Below are positions 1 to 12,919 of a stretch of DNA of 64,000 bases, piece by piece. The first letter of the stretch is position 1. The number at the start of each line of letters is the position of its first letter. This stretch comes from Aphelenchoides besseyi (taxonomy: Eukaryota > Nematoda > Chromadorea > Rhabditida > Aphelenchoididae), in contig JAMPIQ010000002.1 in the NCBI GenBank assembly GCA_024699855.1, forward strand, positions 4,588,001-4,652,000. Reading direction: 5' to 3'. A program made the translations under genes and the position numbers. Under the pieces are notes generated by a model. The model searched no databases, had not been told where the DNA came from, and worked only from the letters and a program-made list of their open reading frames with translations.

Positions 1-591
1 TGATCAAAGATAATGTTCTATCAAGAGCTTCCAAGATTTTCAGGCTGACAAATTTGTCTAAAACACCTTTGTAACATTCAATCAAGGAAACTAGAAGTGA
101 TTTTTTAAACAATACAATTGTGTAAAACGTTTCTTAATCTTTGATTTCTGTAATCAACCAATGGAACCAAGTTGAGAGCACATCGCAAACTGTTCGTTAA
201 TCAAAAATTGCTCCCGTCTTATCGGTCAATCAACTCGACAATTAATAAGGAGGGTTACTAGGATTGTTGCTTATCAAAGATTATAATTCATTTTGCTCAT
301 CTACGCATAATGGACTGACCAATGCACTCGTTGATTGTTGGTGTCTATGTGTTGGCCGCAAAATGCTATCCGACTGAGCATCAAAAGCTGCCACACCCCG
401 TCAATTAGTTCAATGCAAGTTTTCATCGACAAAACGATGATGGAGCTCCTGTTCGACGATGTTGCAAAAAAGTCGCATGTCATTTTGCTTCGTTTTTGTG
501 AGAAAAGAACACAACAGTTGGTTTTTAGTTCCGTCTTATCACGAGTACTTAAATCACATCGCCTTCCTGGTTTACTTTACGTTTCGCTGAA
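1..591. other. Intergenic left edge, no gene seen
   Basis: AT-rich sequence with short overlapping open frames on both strands, none with domain content or splice signals that extend it. It probably holds the 5' flank of the arylformamidase gene. Confidence 0.5.
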
Positions 592-1546
592 ATGGACGCT
601 GTCAATGATTACGAAATCAGCTACACATGCAGTTTACACCCAAAAGAACCGGACACAAGAGCTAATGTTTTGGACAAATGGGCGCGAGAACAAGAGCACT
701 GTGTTGCCGAGTTGATTGACGAATACGAACATGATTTCGATGTCTCTTATGGTCCTCAGCGATGTGATATTTGGTATCCGAAGAATCCCGCTTCCGTTAA
801 GAACGTTCACGTGTTCACACATGGCGGCTACTGGGTAGAATTTAATCGTCGAACTTATTGCTCTATTGTGAAGCCTCATCTTGAATCAGGAGTAATTGTT
901 GTAATGGTTGGATATACTTATGCAAAAGTGATTCCATTAGATCAAATAGTGGAGCAGGTCAAAACGGCGATTTTAGTAAGTTCAAAACTTATATTCGAGT
1001 TAATCTGATGTGTTTAGTTTGTGGCTGATCGTTTTCCGAACGCAACGATCACAATTTCTGGTCACTCGGCTGGTGGTCATTTGACAGCAAAGACGTTGGA
1101 ATGTCCGGAAATTCAACGTCTCGTAAAATCGGCCGTCTTGATGACTCCCGTGTTCGAGGTTGTTCCACTCATAAACACATCGCTTGGTCGGGAAATCAAG
1201 TAAGTCATTAAAGATCACGACTAATAGTTCGTTTTTTAGATTGACGGAACCACTGGCTCGTAAAATGAACGTTGATTGGCGCAAAGTTGCTGAATTTCGA
1301 GGTGACATCTTGATTGTCGCGGTCAAATTTGATGCTCCTTCGCTCAAAAAACAGCTCACAGACTTTGGACGTCGTCTGTCAGAGTTGAAAGATAATGTTA
1401 GAGTAGAAGTAAGCTCAAATGTCTTTTCATCTGATACAACTCGTTTCTAGCACTTCGATGAAGATCATTTCACAATCGCGACGAAGATGCACGATCCAAA
1501 CTCCGAAATCTCTCAAACAATCGTTTCTTTTTTGTACAATTTGTGA
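592..1546 (+). CDS. AFMID: Arylformamidase (kynurenine formamidase)
   Basis: Hydrolyses N-formylkynurenine to kynurenine and formate in tryptophan catabolism; a cytosolic alpha/beta-hydrolase. Four exons, length-checked: 592-975, 1018-1199, 1240-1408 and 1451-1546, giving 276 aa (human AFMID is about 300). Exon 1 carries the oxyanion motif HGGYW. Exon 2 carries the nucleophile elbow GHSAGGH. Exon 3 carries the Asp region KFDAPSLKKQ, and exon 4 opens with HFDEDHF, which holds the catalytic His. The Ser-Asp-His triad therefore looks intact. The start is the first ATG in frame with HGGYW. An AATAAA lies about 50 bp after the stop. The neighbouring TWK gene is convergent. Identification rests on these motifs and overall length. 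Confidence 0.9.
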
Positions 1547-1594
1547 CAACAACTTCATGAGTGTGTCAGTAGTTTTTTTGTATAAACTTATAGA

Positions 1595-1600
1595 AATAAA
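1595..1600 (+). terminator. Polyadenylation signal of AFMID
   Basis: AATAAA 49 bp downstream of the AFMID stop codon, a normal distance for a compact genome. Confidence 0.6.
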
Positions 1601-1864
1601 CGTTGAATGCTACTGAACGACTTGAACGACTATTGATTCATATGAAAAGTTGGATTTGTATTGACAGCTTTTTCTGATACACGACCTTATCAGTTTTTGA
1701 TTAATGAAAGTATTTTAGGTAGAGTTTAACATTTCTAAATGAAACAATCTAACATTTACAGTTTAAAAACCTAAAACCGACCACACAACAAGCGGACGGA
1801 ACATTTTGACCTGAGAATGAGGTACGAATGAAAAGACGTATTGGAAGATTGTCGTAGAAGGCAT

Positions 1865-4492
1865 TCAAGGCATTGCGATAATCGCGGCACGATCTGTGCT
1901 CTGACGGTTGTTGTACACGAAATTCTCCGGAACATTGAGGTTGGTTTGCGCGCTGATGCTGTGAGGAAGTCGACCAGAAGTTTGTGGCTGTGCATTGGCG
2001 TTCAAAATGTTCAGTTGTCCAGCCATTCCTGGAGGATTTGATTGCATCTGTTTTGCGTAGTGATGCAATATCCGAGTGTAGTATTCACGAGGCGTCAATG
2101 TACGAGCAGTTGAGCAGCGACTTGTATTTAAATCCAATGACTCCATGCTTGCTAGTACCCGTTCTGATGCAAAGCTCAAAGTTCGTGGATGTTCAATCCA
2201 TTTGAAATAATAGATATCCGGCGGAATATAAGGTTTACCACCAACCCAATCTAGGTCTGGTTGTTTGCCGTTGATCATACAATCAAGTAGGTATTCTTCT
2301 GGAAGTTGTGCCAACTGAAATCACTTATACATTTAGATTGAAAATATCCCTCTTACTTTGTCCAATTGATCAGGAGTCAACCCGTAATTCTTTTGTAAGA
2401 AAGCCACGTACGAAAACACTTCGCCCAAATGAACGACTTTACCGCCGATCGTCAGAAAAGAACGACCAAGACTTCGACCGTAAAAGTGAATATCACGAAT
2501 GTACTCACTTCCAACAAGATCTAGAAATCGAAAGCATAAAATGTTGACACGAAATTACCAACCGATACACATAGTCGTGATGATTAAACCAATAACGATA
2601 TACGCTAAAGTCGCCCATAAAAAATCTCCATTATTTGGTACGATATCACCGAAGCCTTAAATGTAGATGATTAACATAAAAAACATTCGTCTACCTACCA
2701 ATCGTTGTTACGGTTACTGCACAGAAATAAAATGCATCAACAAAACTCCACGGTTCCCACAACTAAACTTCTTCTGTTAACTAGAAACTAATGATTGTCT
2801 TTGCCTGCATTATATACGCTCCACCTCCAATATAACCTTAAATAGTTTAACAGTAAAGTTTTTAAGATGTTTCAAACCACCTAACATAACACAAAGAATG
2901 AAGACAACAGAAACACGTTTCTCCGGCTGTAAACCCTCGAATTCGTCCAATTCATCGGCACGTGCGTGAGTATCCTCGCTACTTGTTCCTTCTTGTGTGG
3001 GTATCTCGGAAACATCTTCAAAGGTTCCGGCATCGGAGACATTGTCCGCATTCGGTTTCTGCGGTCTTGAAGGTCCGCGGTGATTTCCAACATGATTCTG
3101 AGTTGTTCGTACGGGACCGCCATTACTCACCAGTTGTTGTGTTTTCTTTGCTGAATTCGGTTTCTTTCTACGAACTCTGCAGCATAACCGACGAAAACAG
3201 ATTCCAATTCGTTTATAGCATCCTTTTCGTATTGATCGAAACGTGTTATGAACCCAAATAATTCCGCCTAAACAAATTTCCAGACGGCTTTTTCAATTCT
3301 GCGTACCCGATAGAAATCGACCCATGTCAGCGATTGTGACCAAAATAAGCGGAATACCAAATAGCGCGTATAGAAGACAAACAACTCGACCAACTAACGT
3401 GCGTGGTACAATATGACCTGTGAAAGAAATGAAGAGCCGTTCTATGATCACTCACTTACCATATCCAATTGTCGAGATTGCAGTTAATGAAAAGAAAATC
3501 GAAGAACCGAAAGACCATTTGTTAACACCGGTTCCATTAATCACGTCTTCAACTAAAAAAGTAATACCTATTACTTTTGTATTCAAAATGCTTACTAACC
3601 GGTTAGATAGTTTTTTGTATAATCGACAAAAACATCGGCAATAACTTCGTTTAAACTAAACATATCAATAGATGTCATTAATGAAGGATACATACCCCGC
3701 ATTGGCAACTTCGGACCATTCGCGAAATGCGTCCATTGTACTTTGATATGGTCGTGTCACAGCAATCGTTCCGTTGGCTGTGATGTTGTGTGGCAAAAAG
3801 TCGAAGCGCGTCGTTGGCATCTCTTTTGCCATCGTCCACAACTGAGCAATAATCTGGTCTTTCAAATGTTGAACACGATGAGCAGTCGCATTTCTGATAT
3901 GTACTTCAAACGGTGCTTCCAACTACAACAACCAATCAATTGACTTAACAAAACCACCTACGAAATTAAAAATGGCAGCACCCAGAAGTGTGTAGAGGGC
4001 AGATAGAATGACCAATCCAACGTGCGGTAAAATGATTCGTAGATTCTAAAAGCAAATGCACTCCAATCTACACAAGTCGATTACCTGCTTGAACTTTTCC
4101 CGAGGAGTTTTCGGTTCATCTTGAAAAGTAACTCCCGGCACATCTTCTTCAGTCTGATCAACTGCGTCGTGTCGATCGATGTACAAATTCAAACGTTCGG
4201 CACTAAAATTAAAATTGTAATCGAAAAGTTTGTTGACATCAAATTAAGCCCCCAGTTTTGTAAAGAAACCGTCAGTTAACTACTCTCAACATTTGAATCC
4301 TGAAAGGCCTACTAAGCAGCTCGAATACTTTCGTCCCAGCGCACCACAAAACAACGAGAAATAGCAGAACCTGAGCTCTGAGATATCATGTAGGTCCCGA
4401 ACTTCGTACGATTGCGAGCGACTACGCGGCGGAGTGAATGATGGAGGTTCGATGAGCGAACGACGTGGGAATTGTGTTGGCAAATGAAGCAT
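1865..4492 (-). CDS. TWK two-pore-domain potassium channel
   Basis: Background K+ channel of the nematode TWK (K2P) family, in the plasma membrane. Thirteen exons, length-checked, 666 aa: 4371-4492, 4085-4202, 3962-4045, 3696-3922, 3600-3655, 3460-3552, 3307-3417, 2881-3267, 2805-2836, 2699-2762, 2563-2655, 2357-2520 and 1865-2314. TM1 is encoded at 3962-4045, followed by a large extracellular cap with N-glycosylation sites. Pore 1 reads TTIGYGHIVP-like across the 3460/3417 junction (STIGYG|HIVP). Pore 2 reads VTTIGFGDIVP across the 2699/2655 junction. The C-terminus has KWIEHPRTLSFASERV and SRCSTARTLTPREYY, typical of nematode TWK tails. The exon 9-10 junction is only in frame if a GC-AG intron is used. 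The exact first exon is less certain than the core. Confidence 0.93.
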
Positions 4493-7400
4493 GATGCTGC
4501 TGAAGACTACACCAAAATACGGTTGCTACGTGACCATAATGTTTGTTGACTGTGTAGTGGGAATTGAAAACGGAGGTAATAGAATCGCACTAATTGGAAC
4601 GATTCGTCGGAGCTTAACAAGTTTGTTTAAGCGACTGCTACGAATTCATCAATGACCAGATCTGTAGTGTGTCCATAAAATCAAAGGAAAGAGAACTCGG
4701 AATGACAATTATCACGTGAACTGTAAATGCCTCCACATACTTCAAACTTCAAGAAGACTAATGACTGCAAATGACATGCGCAATAAGAAGCCATTGGTCG
4801 AGAAGACAAACAAAAGTTGAGATGTACAATCGTTCTCGGTTCGTGAGAATCAAAAACGCAATAACTTTCGATTGGATCAATCAACTTTTTATAGACATCA
4901 ATTCCGAATATGACAAGAGATGATTTGAATCGTAAACTGTTGGACGGACAACATCCAGGAGTTATTTGCACGAACTTCCGCAGCGAATGGAACGGAGCGC
5001 TTCAACGCATCCACCATCTCCAAGCGCCAACGGTCGTCCGCAAACCACAAAGCGGCCGTTAATTTTCGACTCGATGTTCTCGCGGGATCTGCGTTTTCGT
5101 TTAGAGAAAATCTCGAGTTTCGTTTTTGCGTTGTGTTCGAAAAACGTCGATTTTCACAAACCCAAAATGATTGGAATCGTAATTTCGAGTCAACGTCTAT
5201 TGCTCATCAACTTCTTGTACATAGCTGAATGACCGCGTGTGAATAAGAAGCGACCTCGTGAATAGGAAGCTGAAACCCTCGCTGTTAAAATGCGCCAAAA
5301 ACAACCATCGAGCTAACATCTGAAATTTAAAATGCGCGCGAAGAGCGGAAAGAATATCAAATTGAAAAGTCCGAAGACGACCAAAAGTTGAGGAGACGTA
5401 GTTGATGGTCTCAAATCTGATCGACAGTCAAAAACCTCCGATTGAACTTCCGATGTTGATTGGAGTAAACGAATAGAGATAGTAAAACGGTTATTGAAAC
5501 ATAAACATTAAGGGGTACAACGTGCTGAAGCAACACAAAACAAACGTCGACAGAAACTCTCGAGCAGAATTGTCGACGTTTGAAGGTCGCGGGATTTCCT
5601 CCCGATTTGCCTCAGTTTTGATGAACGGTCCTTGGGGAGTGGACTCGACGATTCAACGAACTTCGGCTTTTCGACTTTTCGTATTTCCGTCGACTTTGCG
5701 CGTCGATTTTACGGAACGTTTGCATCGGATAGATGGAACGAATTGGTCGACAAAGCGCCCGATTCAACGGACCACAACAACAAAAGAAGGCAGGGGAGAT
5801 GAATAAATCCATTTCAATTTAGACTTATGTTTCTATTGTGCAACACGAAGCGAAATGCTGTGAGGATTTTGATGACTCCCGAAATGGAGTGAAGCGAGCA
5901 TGTCCCGAGATTTGGTTAATATCGAGCATCTGTCCGAGGAGAAGGAACAAAACGACATCCACTTGTACAGTCGTCCATTCGAAGTCTGTTCGCTCACCTT
6001 CTCAGAGTCCAAAAGTCAAGGGTCGGATTTACAAGAAGTTTGCGACGCAATGACCGTCTCATGGTAATTTCATTAATGAAGTTGAATAAGAGAAGACCGA
6101 GCACACAAGACGGATGCTCGTTCATTTCCGTTCAATAAGTGAGTTATAAACAAAATTCCGAAAGAACAAGTACGTTCAAGACCACGGACTGCACTTCAAG
6201 AGTTCAAATACAAAGGCGAATAAACAACTTGAAATAAAAAGTGCAAGTCCCAATTTGTCGCACTTGTTCGAGAAACCAAAATCACGACGATAAATTGGTT
6301 TCGTCGGTTGATTAATCGACCACAACAATTTGGCACGATTCCAGATGTTTTTTTCTTGAGATTTATGATCCTAACAGCAATCAGTTGCATCGAATTCATG
6401 CGGAAACAAATCGAATCAAACGACTGCTTCGAAGATTACGTTTCTTGAAACTTCCAAAGAAAGTGCACAAACAGAAGAATTTCGACTGAGCCATAACATC
6501 AGAGGGGCCCAGAGTTTAACCAAATTATCTTCGGCCTCTTTTCCAATGACCGAAATGGACATTCAAAACGACGGAAATAACCTCCGTGCTTTCTACTTAC
6601 CGATAGATCTTAGCAGCAAATCGAGCTTTCGAAAACATGGCGCCCTTTCTCGGCGTCTTAACTCATCACGACCAGGCGAACTTCAATTCTCAACTCGTGA
6701 TGACAACGTGCCCTTTATTCCGTTTCATCGTCCGACTATTCGTGGTAAGTACTTCATTTTGTAGGAACAAAAAATCAAAACTAATGAACCGACTACACGG
6801 CGCCTGTGGCCAATTTGGATGACGAGTAGCGTTGGGAAATATCCGATTTCAAGGGCAAACTTCGCTCGGGATTAGAAGCGAGAATGTAAAGGTGCGTAAT
6901 TTAACGCCGAATCTAAACCGTTTATAATCACTGGTGAACGGTGTGGCCGCGAAATGTGATACACGTCTTTTGGTAGTCGTGTACTTTGCCTTCGAAGTCA
7001 ACACTAATCTCGTAAACACTACAAATGGGTTGTTTGGACTGTCGCTTAATTTCCGAAAAAACTTCAGACTATGAAAGCGGAAGCTCAATCAATAAGTTGG
7101 TGACACAAAGTAAAAACCAACTGCGTTCCGTCTACAAACTTGCAAATTTTATAGTCGTCGAATCTACCGGTGAGAATAAGCAAAAACGAAGAACAACTTG
7201 TCAGACCTAAGCCACGAACAAATTGCGGCATCCCGTAGGTCAGCTACCTTCTTTTGTGGACATCTGCGAAAGTTCTTCAAACAAGTAACACAGCTAAATG
7301 TCGACAAACGAGAAGTGATAAGTCGATCTAACAGGAATTCAAATTGACAACAATGAACCAACGAAGAGACAAAATTTGTTAATTTTACATTAACACTCAA

Positions 7401-7712
7401 ATGAAATGCGAGAGGATTCTATTGAGTGTTATGGTTGACGTGGACTTCTAGACTTACTTTGATAAGCGCATCTTCGAACTTCATGTCAAATATAGCATTT
7501 TAGTCAACACAACGGTCACCAGCAGGCTTTCAAGGAAACAGCAAAAAGGTCAACGAAAACGAAAAACCGCAGAATTCACGCTCCAACACCGTTTCTATTG
7601 TTTTCAACTGAGGTAGAGAGTAACGAATCGAAAGAATTCAAAGAAAACGTCAGAACCAAAAACACGATTTCATTTTTTACTTCTGATTGCCCATCTAATG
7701 GAATTGTGGTGA
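4493..7712. other. Gene-poor stretch, no confident gene
   Basis: Several frames of 60-95 codons are open on both strands (for example around 4681-5232 and 5522-5812). None shows a recognisable domain, signal peptide or consistent splice chain. The sequence is rich in TTCGA/CGA words like coding DNA here, so decayed or very divergent exons cannot be excluded. The TWK 5' flank lies at its left end. Confidence 0.4.
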
Positions 7713-8102
7713 TTACCTGTTTTGTGTGGCCAAAAAACTGTAAGCACTTCCACTACGTGCTGTGATCGATCGATTCGTGCTCCTCAAACAGCTTTTTGGT
7801 GGAGGTGCTGGATTCTCCGATGGTGTTCTGCAAAGAAGGTACTTGTTCTTCAATTCTTGAACTTACCCTGTTAGTGGTACTTGTTCCCGGTTGTTTATTC
7901 TTGCCGTGCTCATATTGGCACTATCGGCCAACGACAGACGACTTATCGTCCCGGGGATTCGCGATCGTCGTCCGGATGCTGAGTGCCGATTCATGACGTG
8001 TCCTCTCATTTGAACGAGAGGTACGAACGTTTGTAAACCACGGCTACCATTTCGTCCCACACTTCGCGGATTGGTGTTGTTGTTCTGGTCCATTGATGCC
8101 AT
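7713..8102 (-). CDS. Hypothetical basic Ser/Arg/Asn-rich protein
   Basis: Not recognised. The start at 8102 opens a frame reading MASMDQNNNTNPRSVGRNG and running about 78 codons to a strong GTAAGT donor near 7868. A TTTGCAG acceptor about 40 bp on joins a second exon rich in Pro and Ser (TPSENPAPPPKSCLRS) that ends with TAA at 7713-7715. The model gives roughly 115 aa with no signal peptide or membrane segment; it looks disordered and basic. The exon 2 end could instead be a donor (CAG|GTAATC), but the sequence beyond runs into stops. It is the only splice-supported coding candidate in the 4.5-12.9 kb gap. Confidence 0.45.
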
Positions 8103-11100
8103 TGTCTAACCGACTACTTGTAGATCATGATCGATAAAGAGATGAAAGACGAAAACAAACAAACAAATGAATATGCTTTCTGTTTGATTCTCATCCGTTG
8201 GAAACGATTAGAAAAGCGGATGAAAGCATTACCGCGCTGAAAGTACGTTCACTATAAAACTCGTCTAATACAGTCGATCTGAAGATAAAAACACTTTCAC
8301 GAAATCAACTGCAACAATTAAGACACGGTTAATGGATGGAAATTGAGAAGCGCGAGAAAGTAAACAAAATTTTGGCCTAAAAAGAGTTGGTGGAGAACTC
8401 AAGACAAACGGAGTCGTTGTTACGATTAACGCAACCATGTGTTATAGTTCAATAGCACAAGACTCGTACGAATGTAGTTTAGTTGTTGGTATCGAAAACG
8501 AATTCCATCGTTTTAGCGAGCGTATAACACAAATGCGGAAGTTCCAATGATCAGAGAATGTATGCGGATGTCACAAGATGTTTCAATGGGAGCGTATTCG
8601 TGAACTTCTTTGTTCTTTAGTCAAACAAAACAAATTGTTTAGTGACAAGTCGAAGAGTCCTAATGCGTGAAGGAACTGTTGGAATATACTTGGTGGGATG
8701 AAAAGAAACGAAATCTAGCGGGGCAATGAATCGGGAAACTTCGTCGAGTCGAAGATGTCGCGTTTTCCCGAGGAGAATATCTGTCGGGTCAATCTTCCTT
8801 TGTTTCAACCCCAAAACCGCCAAAGCGCTTCCAAATTTCGCAGTTTGAAGTCAACGATTTGGACAAAAAAGTTGGAAATTGTCACACGACTTGCGGCGAC
8901 TTAGAAGAAATCCGACCGCTAAGGTCATTTCTTTTTGCTCCTACAAGCACTAAACGTGACCATTGAGGACGTCAGAAAACGGTGGGAAAACGGCCGATGT
9001 CCGGGGATGAAACCATTCGACTTTCATACATCCGTTTATCTTTTCAGCGCGATCATCAATTCGACAGTCACACGGAAATTGGTTTTTCGTTGTCCGTTCG
9101 ACGAAATTACGATTCCCGAATTTCCATCTCACGAATCTCGTTCCCAATCTTCTCGGTTGGAAAAACGACTCTGCGGATTCTGTAACACAATAACCCACGC
9201 CGTTCATTTGCCCGGGAATGAACATAAATTGTGCGTTAATGCGTGGCAGTAACTGGCCTTCGGGAATAGACATCCGGTCGAGATTGACTCCGTTGACCAC
9301 AAAGAGCGTTGGAGCATGTCGCTTATTGTTTTCGAAACTAACAATAAGATCGACACCGCGTTATCACAAGCTCCTTTGCGGCTCGACGGAAATTAGATCT
9401 TGACTTTCGTCTCAGATCTAATTGTCGATTTCTATGGTTTTTGTCGTCCGCTCAAAATGCATAGCAACAAGAATCAGAAAGAAAAGGCTAATCCAATTCG
9501 AAAGGTTTGAACAATTCGGATAACAGACGTGCAAATTTCTACAAAACGACTTCGAAATAGACGGTCAGAAGACGCAGAAATGAAAAGTCGGGTCGTGAAG
9601 TCGTCGGGTTTCTAACGAGTTCGTTTATTTGTCGAACAGAAATCTTTGTCCATTCGAACAATGCCGACAAAACAACTGAACTCTTTCGTTTTCCAAACAC
9701 GTAAATTGACATCGAACACTGGTGCATAAACATGTTAACCTGGAACTTCAAAGGCGAAAGCTAATCGATGTGACGAATTGGCTGCTTGCTGCGTCCAAAC
9801 AACTGATTCCCAACAGCGAAATTGGTGGCCATCGTTGGAGGGCGTGAGGTGACTGAAAGTTTAACAACCGACTTCTTCTTCGGCAAATTGTCTAATACAT
9901 TTGTAGAAGAAATTTGGGCACTTACTGAGCTTCTTAACCCGAGTTACATAACGCTTCGCAGACTTGAATTCATGTTGAGCACGACGTTCATTTTACTCGA
10001 CAGTTATACTTCTGATGTTACAATGCAATTGAATGTTTGATGATTGTTGGCAAACAATCAGCGGTTTTTGTTCTTGATGTTACATGAGTTATAGAGTTCT
10101 TGTCATCAGCAATTTCAGACTTAGAATGCATTCGTTTAGTTGGGAATTATAGTGACGAAAGATCTTCGTACTGTCAATGACATTTAAACGTCGACAGAGA
10201 AGCTCTGTTATTCAAGCAGGTGAATTCAATCGCCTACCATTTCGCATTTACTGTGGATCTTGAGCAACAGTTGAAGGCCAAAAATACACGTCAAACGTGA
10301 TTGACTGGTGCATTTTAAATGCAACTTGGATTCGCGTGGTCAGAAATAAGTGCATTTTATTCAGTCAACTACTGTATTCGAAGAGTGATGACTAAACGTT
10401 TGTTTTCTAGTTTATACGCAGATTTTCGAACAAAAACCAGTGATCAAAACTTAAAAGGTTATTGTCGTCATTAACGTGCGTACATTCGGAATTCAAAAGA
10501 TTAAGAGTGAAACTGGGTTTTGCATTGTACCGGAAATACGAGACTTTTGAACTTCACCACAGACTTCGATGTAACTTGCATTGCGAAAGAACTTCAAAAT
10601 TGATCGCTTAGGAGAGCTCACCAAATCCTTGAGATGACAAGTCCAAACTGTATACAAATTAATTCAAAGGTCTACGGTAACTCTGACCACGGTTCTAAGA
10701 TCACGAATTCAGATGACATTTTGGAATCCCACGCGTTTTGATGATTATACATCACTTTTGTTTATCTTATAGACGTGCATTTCGGTTAGCAGCTGCAGTA
10801 GTCGAGTGGTTTGCAAAAAGCAATTAAAAATGTGTTTGCTCAAACTTAGCAACCTTATTCACAAGCCAATTATTCAATTAGGTCCAATGTTGTTGATAAG
10901 CAATGGCAGACAACTGTACTCTTAGTGCGGAAGTTTGCAAACCGCGATTTCAACTGTCGTATCGAAAGATCAGATTGACTGCACTTGCAGCTGCACATTA
11001 AGAATTCGAGAGACGAGGAATCAAACGGTTGTTTTACGAGGAGTTGAATCAGCACTCAGCGACCGGGAAGTTCGAAATGTCGCCGAAATTAGATTTCTTA

Positions 11101-12919
11101 ATTTAAGCACATGAAGTCAGCTGGTTTTGTTCTCGATCTGCTCACAGTAAGCTGTTTGATGGAACGCCAATTCGATTTTCATTGCGGGTTTTACGCTTCA
11201 GTTAACTTAGTTGGAAGGTCAAAAGTTGGGATGACATCAATTCAGTTATTAATATTGTGTACGAATAAATTACGAGTCAAAAAATGCAAAGAAGCAAATT
11301 CGGAACGAGACCCACGCGACGTTTAACATTAAGAAACAAAGGCCGAAAAGCAAAGTTGTTGAACTGTGTCTCGATGTCGATATTTGCGAAGGAGTATGGT
11401 CTAGTAGCTCGAAAAAGTATTTCTGTAAAACTCAAATGTCAATGAAATTAAAATGCCTGAGCGAGTGCAAGAGGAATTACGAGATGACTGTATACTTTGT
11501 AATCTACGGCCATTAGCAGCACGCATCCTTCTAATTAACTTCTTCAACGACCGGTGCAGTGACCAGTCGATTTGACGTTGTTTTTTCGTCATTTCGGTTT
11601 CTTCGGTGAACCAACTTCCGTTCAACAACGTCAGTTGACCTTTTTTCTTGGGTGTCATAGCCAAGTTCAACAGGTGAGTAGCCTTCACAACTTGAATTTT
11701 CAATTAGAAGCTGTGCTTTGGTGCACAGCAGTTTAGAGGTGAATGAACTTGTCATGTCTGGTATCTGAATAATTCAATCGAAGAGTCGGTTTAATTAAAA
11801 ACAAGTTACTTTGATGGTTTTTTTGCCGTTGAACGAGATGCACCTGCCGATTTTACAGTATAAACGACTCATTGGACTGCTTATTGGAGAGTCCGAAGAT
11901 CTCAACGAAAACACTGCTGACTAATCAGATGAAAAACAATTTTTCCAAATTGGTAGGATCCATAAAAAGAGAGCTTTTTGGTTATTTCTTGCAATTTCTG
12001 TTGTCAATTCTCTATGCCATTGTAATTATTAGCATATCGCTGTGAGGAGAATACTAAGAATGAAAAGGCAGTCAAATTCGCTCAATTGTTCGGGTGGGTT
12101 GCCGTAGATTATCCGTTCGTTTATGAAAAGAAACAACAATAAGGGTTGTCTGACGCGTTTGATAGTGAAATTACAGTTCGCAAATCTGTAATGACAAATC
12201 AACAACAGACGGATCCGTTACTGTCAGTGGCTTCCACTCATGATGAGATTATAAGCTCGTTATCATTTTTAATCGAGTTCGTAAGTTGATTTCTACTCTT
12301 CCTTGCACGAACTTCATGACTAATGAGCACGGTGTTCTCGAACGTCATTCTGAATTCGCAGGACACGCGTAGAGAAGCAAGAACAATGCGTTCACCCAAG
12401 AGATCGTTTTGAATATCCATCAATTCGCAGATGATGCATTGAAGAGGGCGGAGATTCAGTGAATAATATCCTCGGATTCCGGGAACCCGTCGAGTGCGTA
12501 CATTTAAATGCAAAAAACAACTTCGAATCGCAAAAACAGACCGAAATCAGCTGTGAAAATTGCCAATTTCAGCGTCTGTAACTTCGGCGTTGTCATTGAA
12601 ATCACCTGTAGAGGAACTTGACAACAGTGTGAATCAGCGGTCGACATCGTACGAAAAAATGGGCGGAACAAATGGGCGGATACCGCAAATCCACGAGTTT
12701 CGGAGGCTATTTAATCAATTTCTTGACTTCAAATCTCGACAGTTTTCTTTTTTGATTCGTCGCGAAATACCGTATACGTTGAGAACGACTTACTCCAACT
12801 TATCTTTTGGTTTTTCAGACTCTGAAATTGAATAGAACGCGATAATTGGCTTGTAAGCCAATAGTCCGGGTATTCAGCAACAAAGACGACTTCCTTATTC
12901 TGCTAATCGAATCAGTATA
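8103..12919. other. Long gene-poor stretch, no confident gene
   Basis: About 4.8 kb with short frames on both strands, for example 8935-9300 (open on both strands), 11401-11755 (-) and 12560-12835 (+). None has a domain I recognise or a convincing splice chain. A perfect inverted repeat ATTGGCTT/AAGCCAAT with a 2-nt loop lies near 12845-12863, just upstream of the spaetzle-like gene. No tRNA or transposon ends were seen. Confidence 0.4.

Noticed and set aside
4681..5232. Open frames on both strands (96 aa minus, 88 aa plus)
   Set aside because: They overlap, have no domain, no signal peptide and no splice continuation.
7609..7630. let-7 seed-like TGAGGTAG sequence
   Set aside because: The eight bases match the let-7 start, but no complementary arm lies within about 100 nt on either side, so no hairpin precursor forms.
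8935..9300. Overlapping 105-aa plus and 116-aa minus frames
   Set aside because: Both strands are open over the same bases, which here follows from CGA-rich composition; neither has recognisable features.
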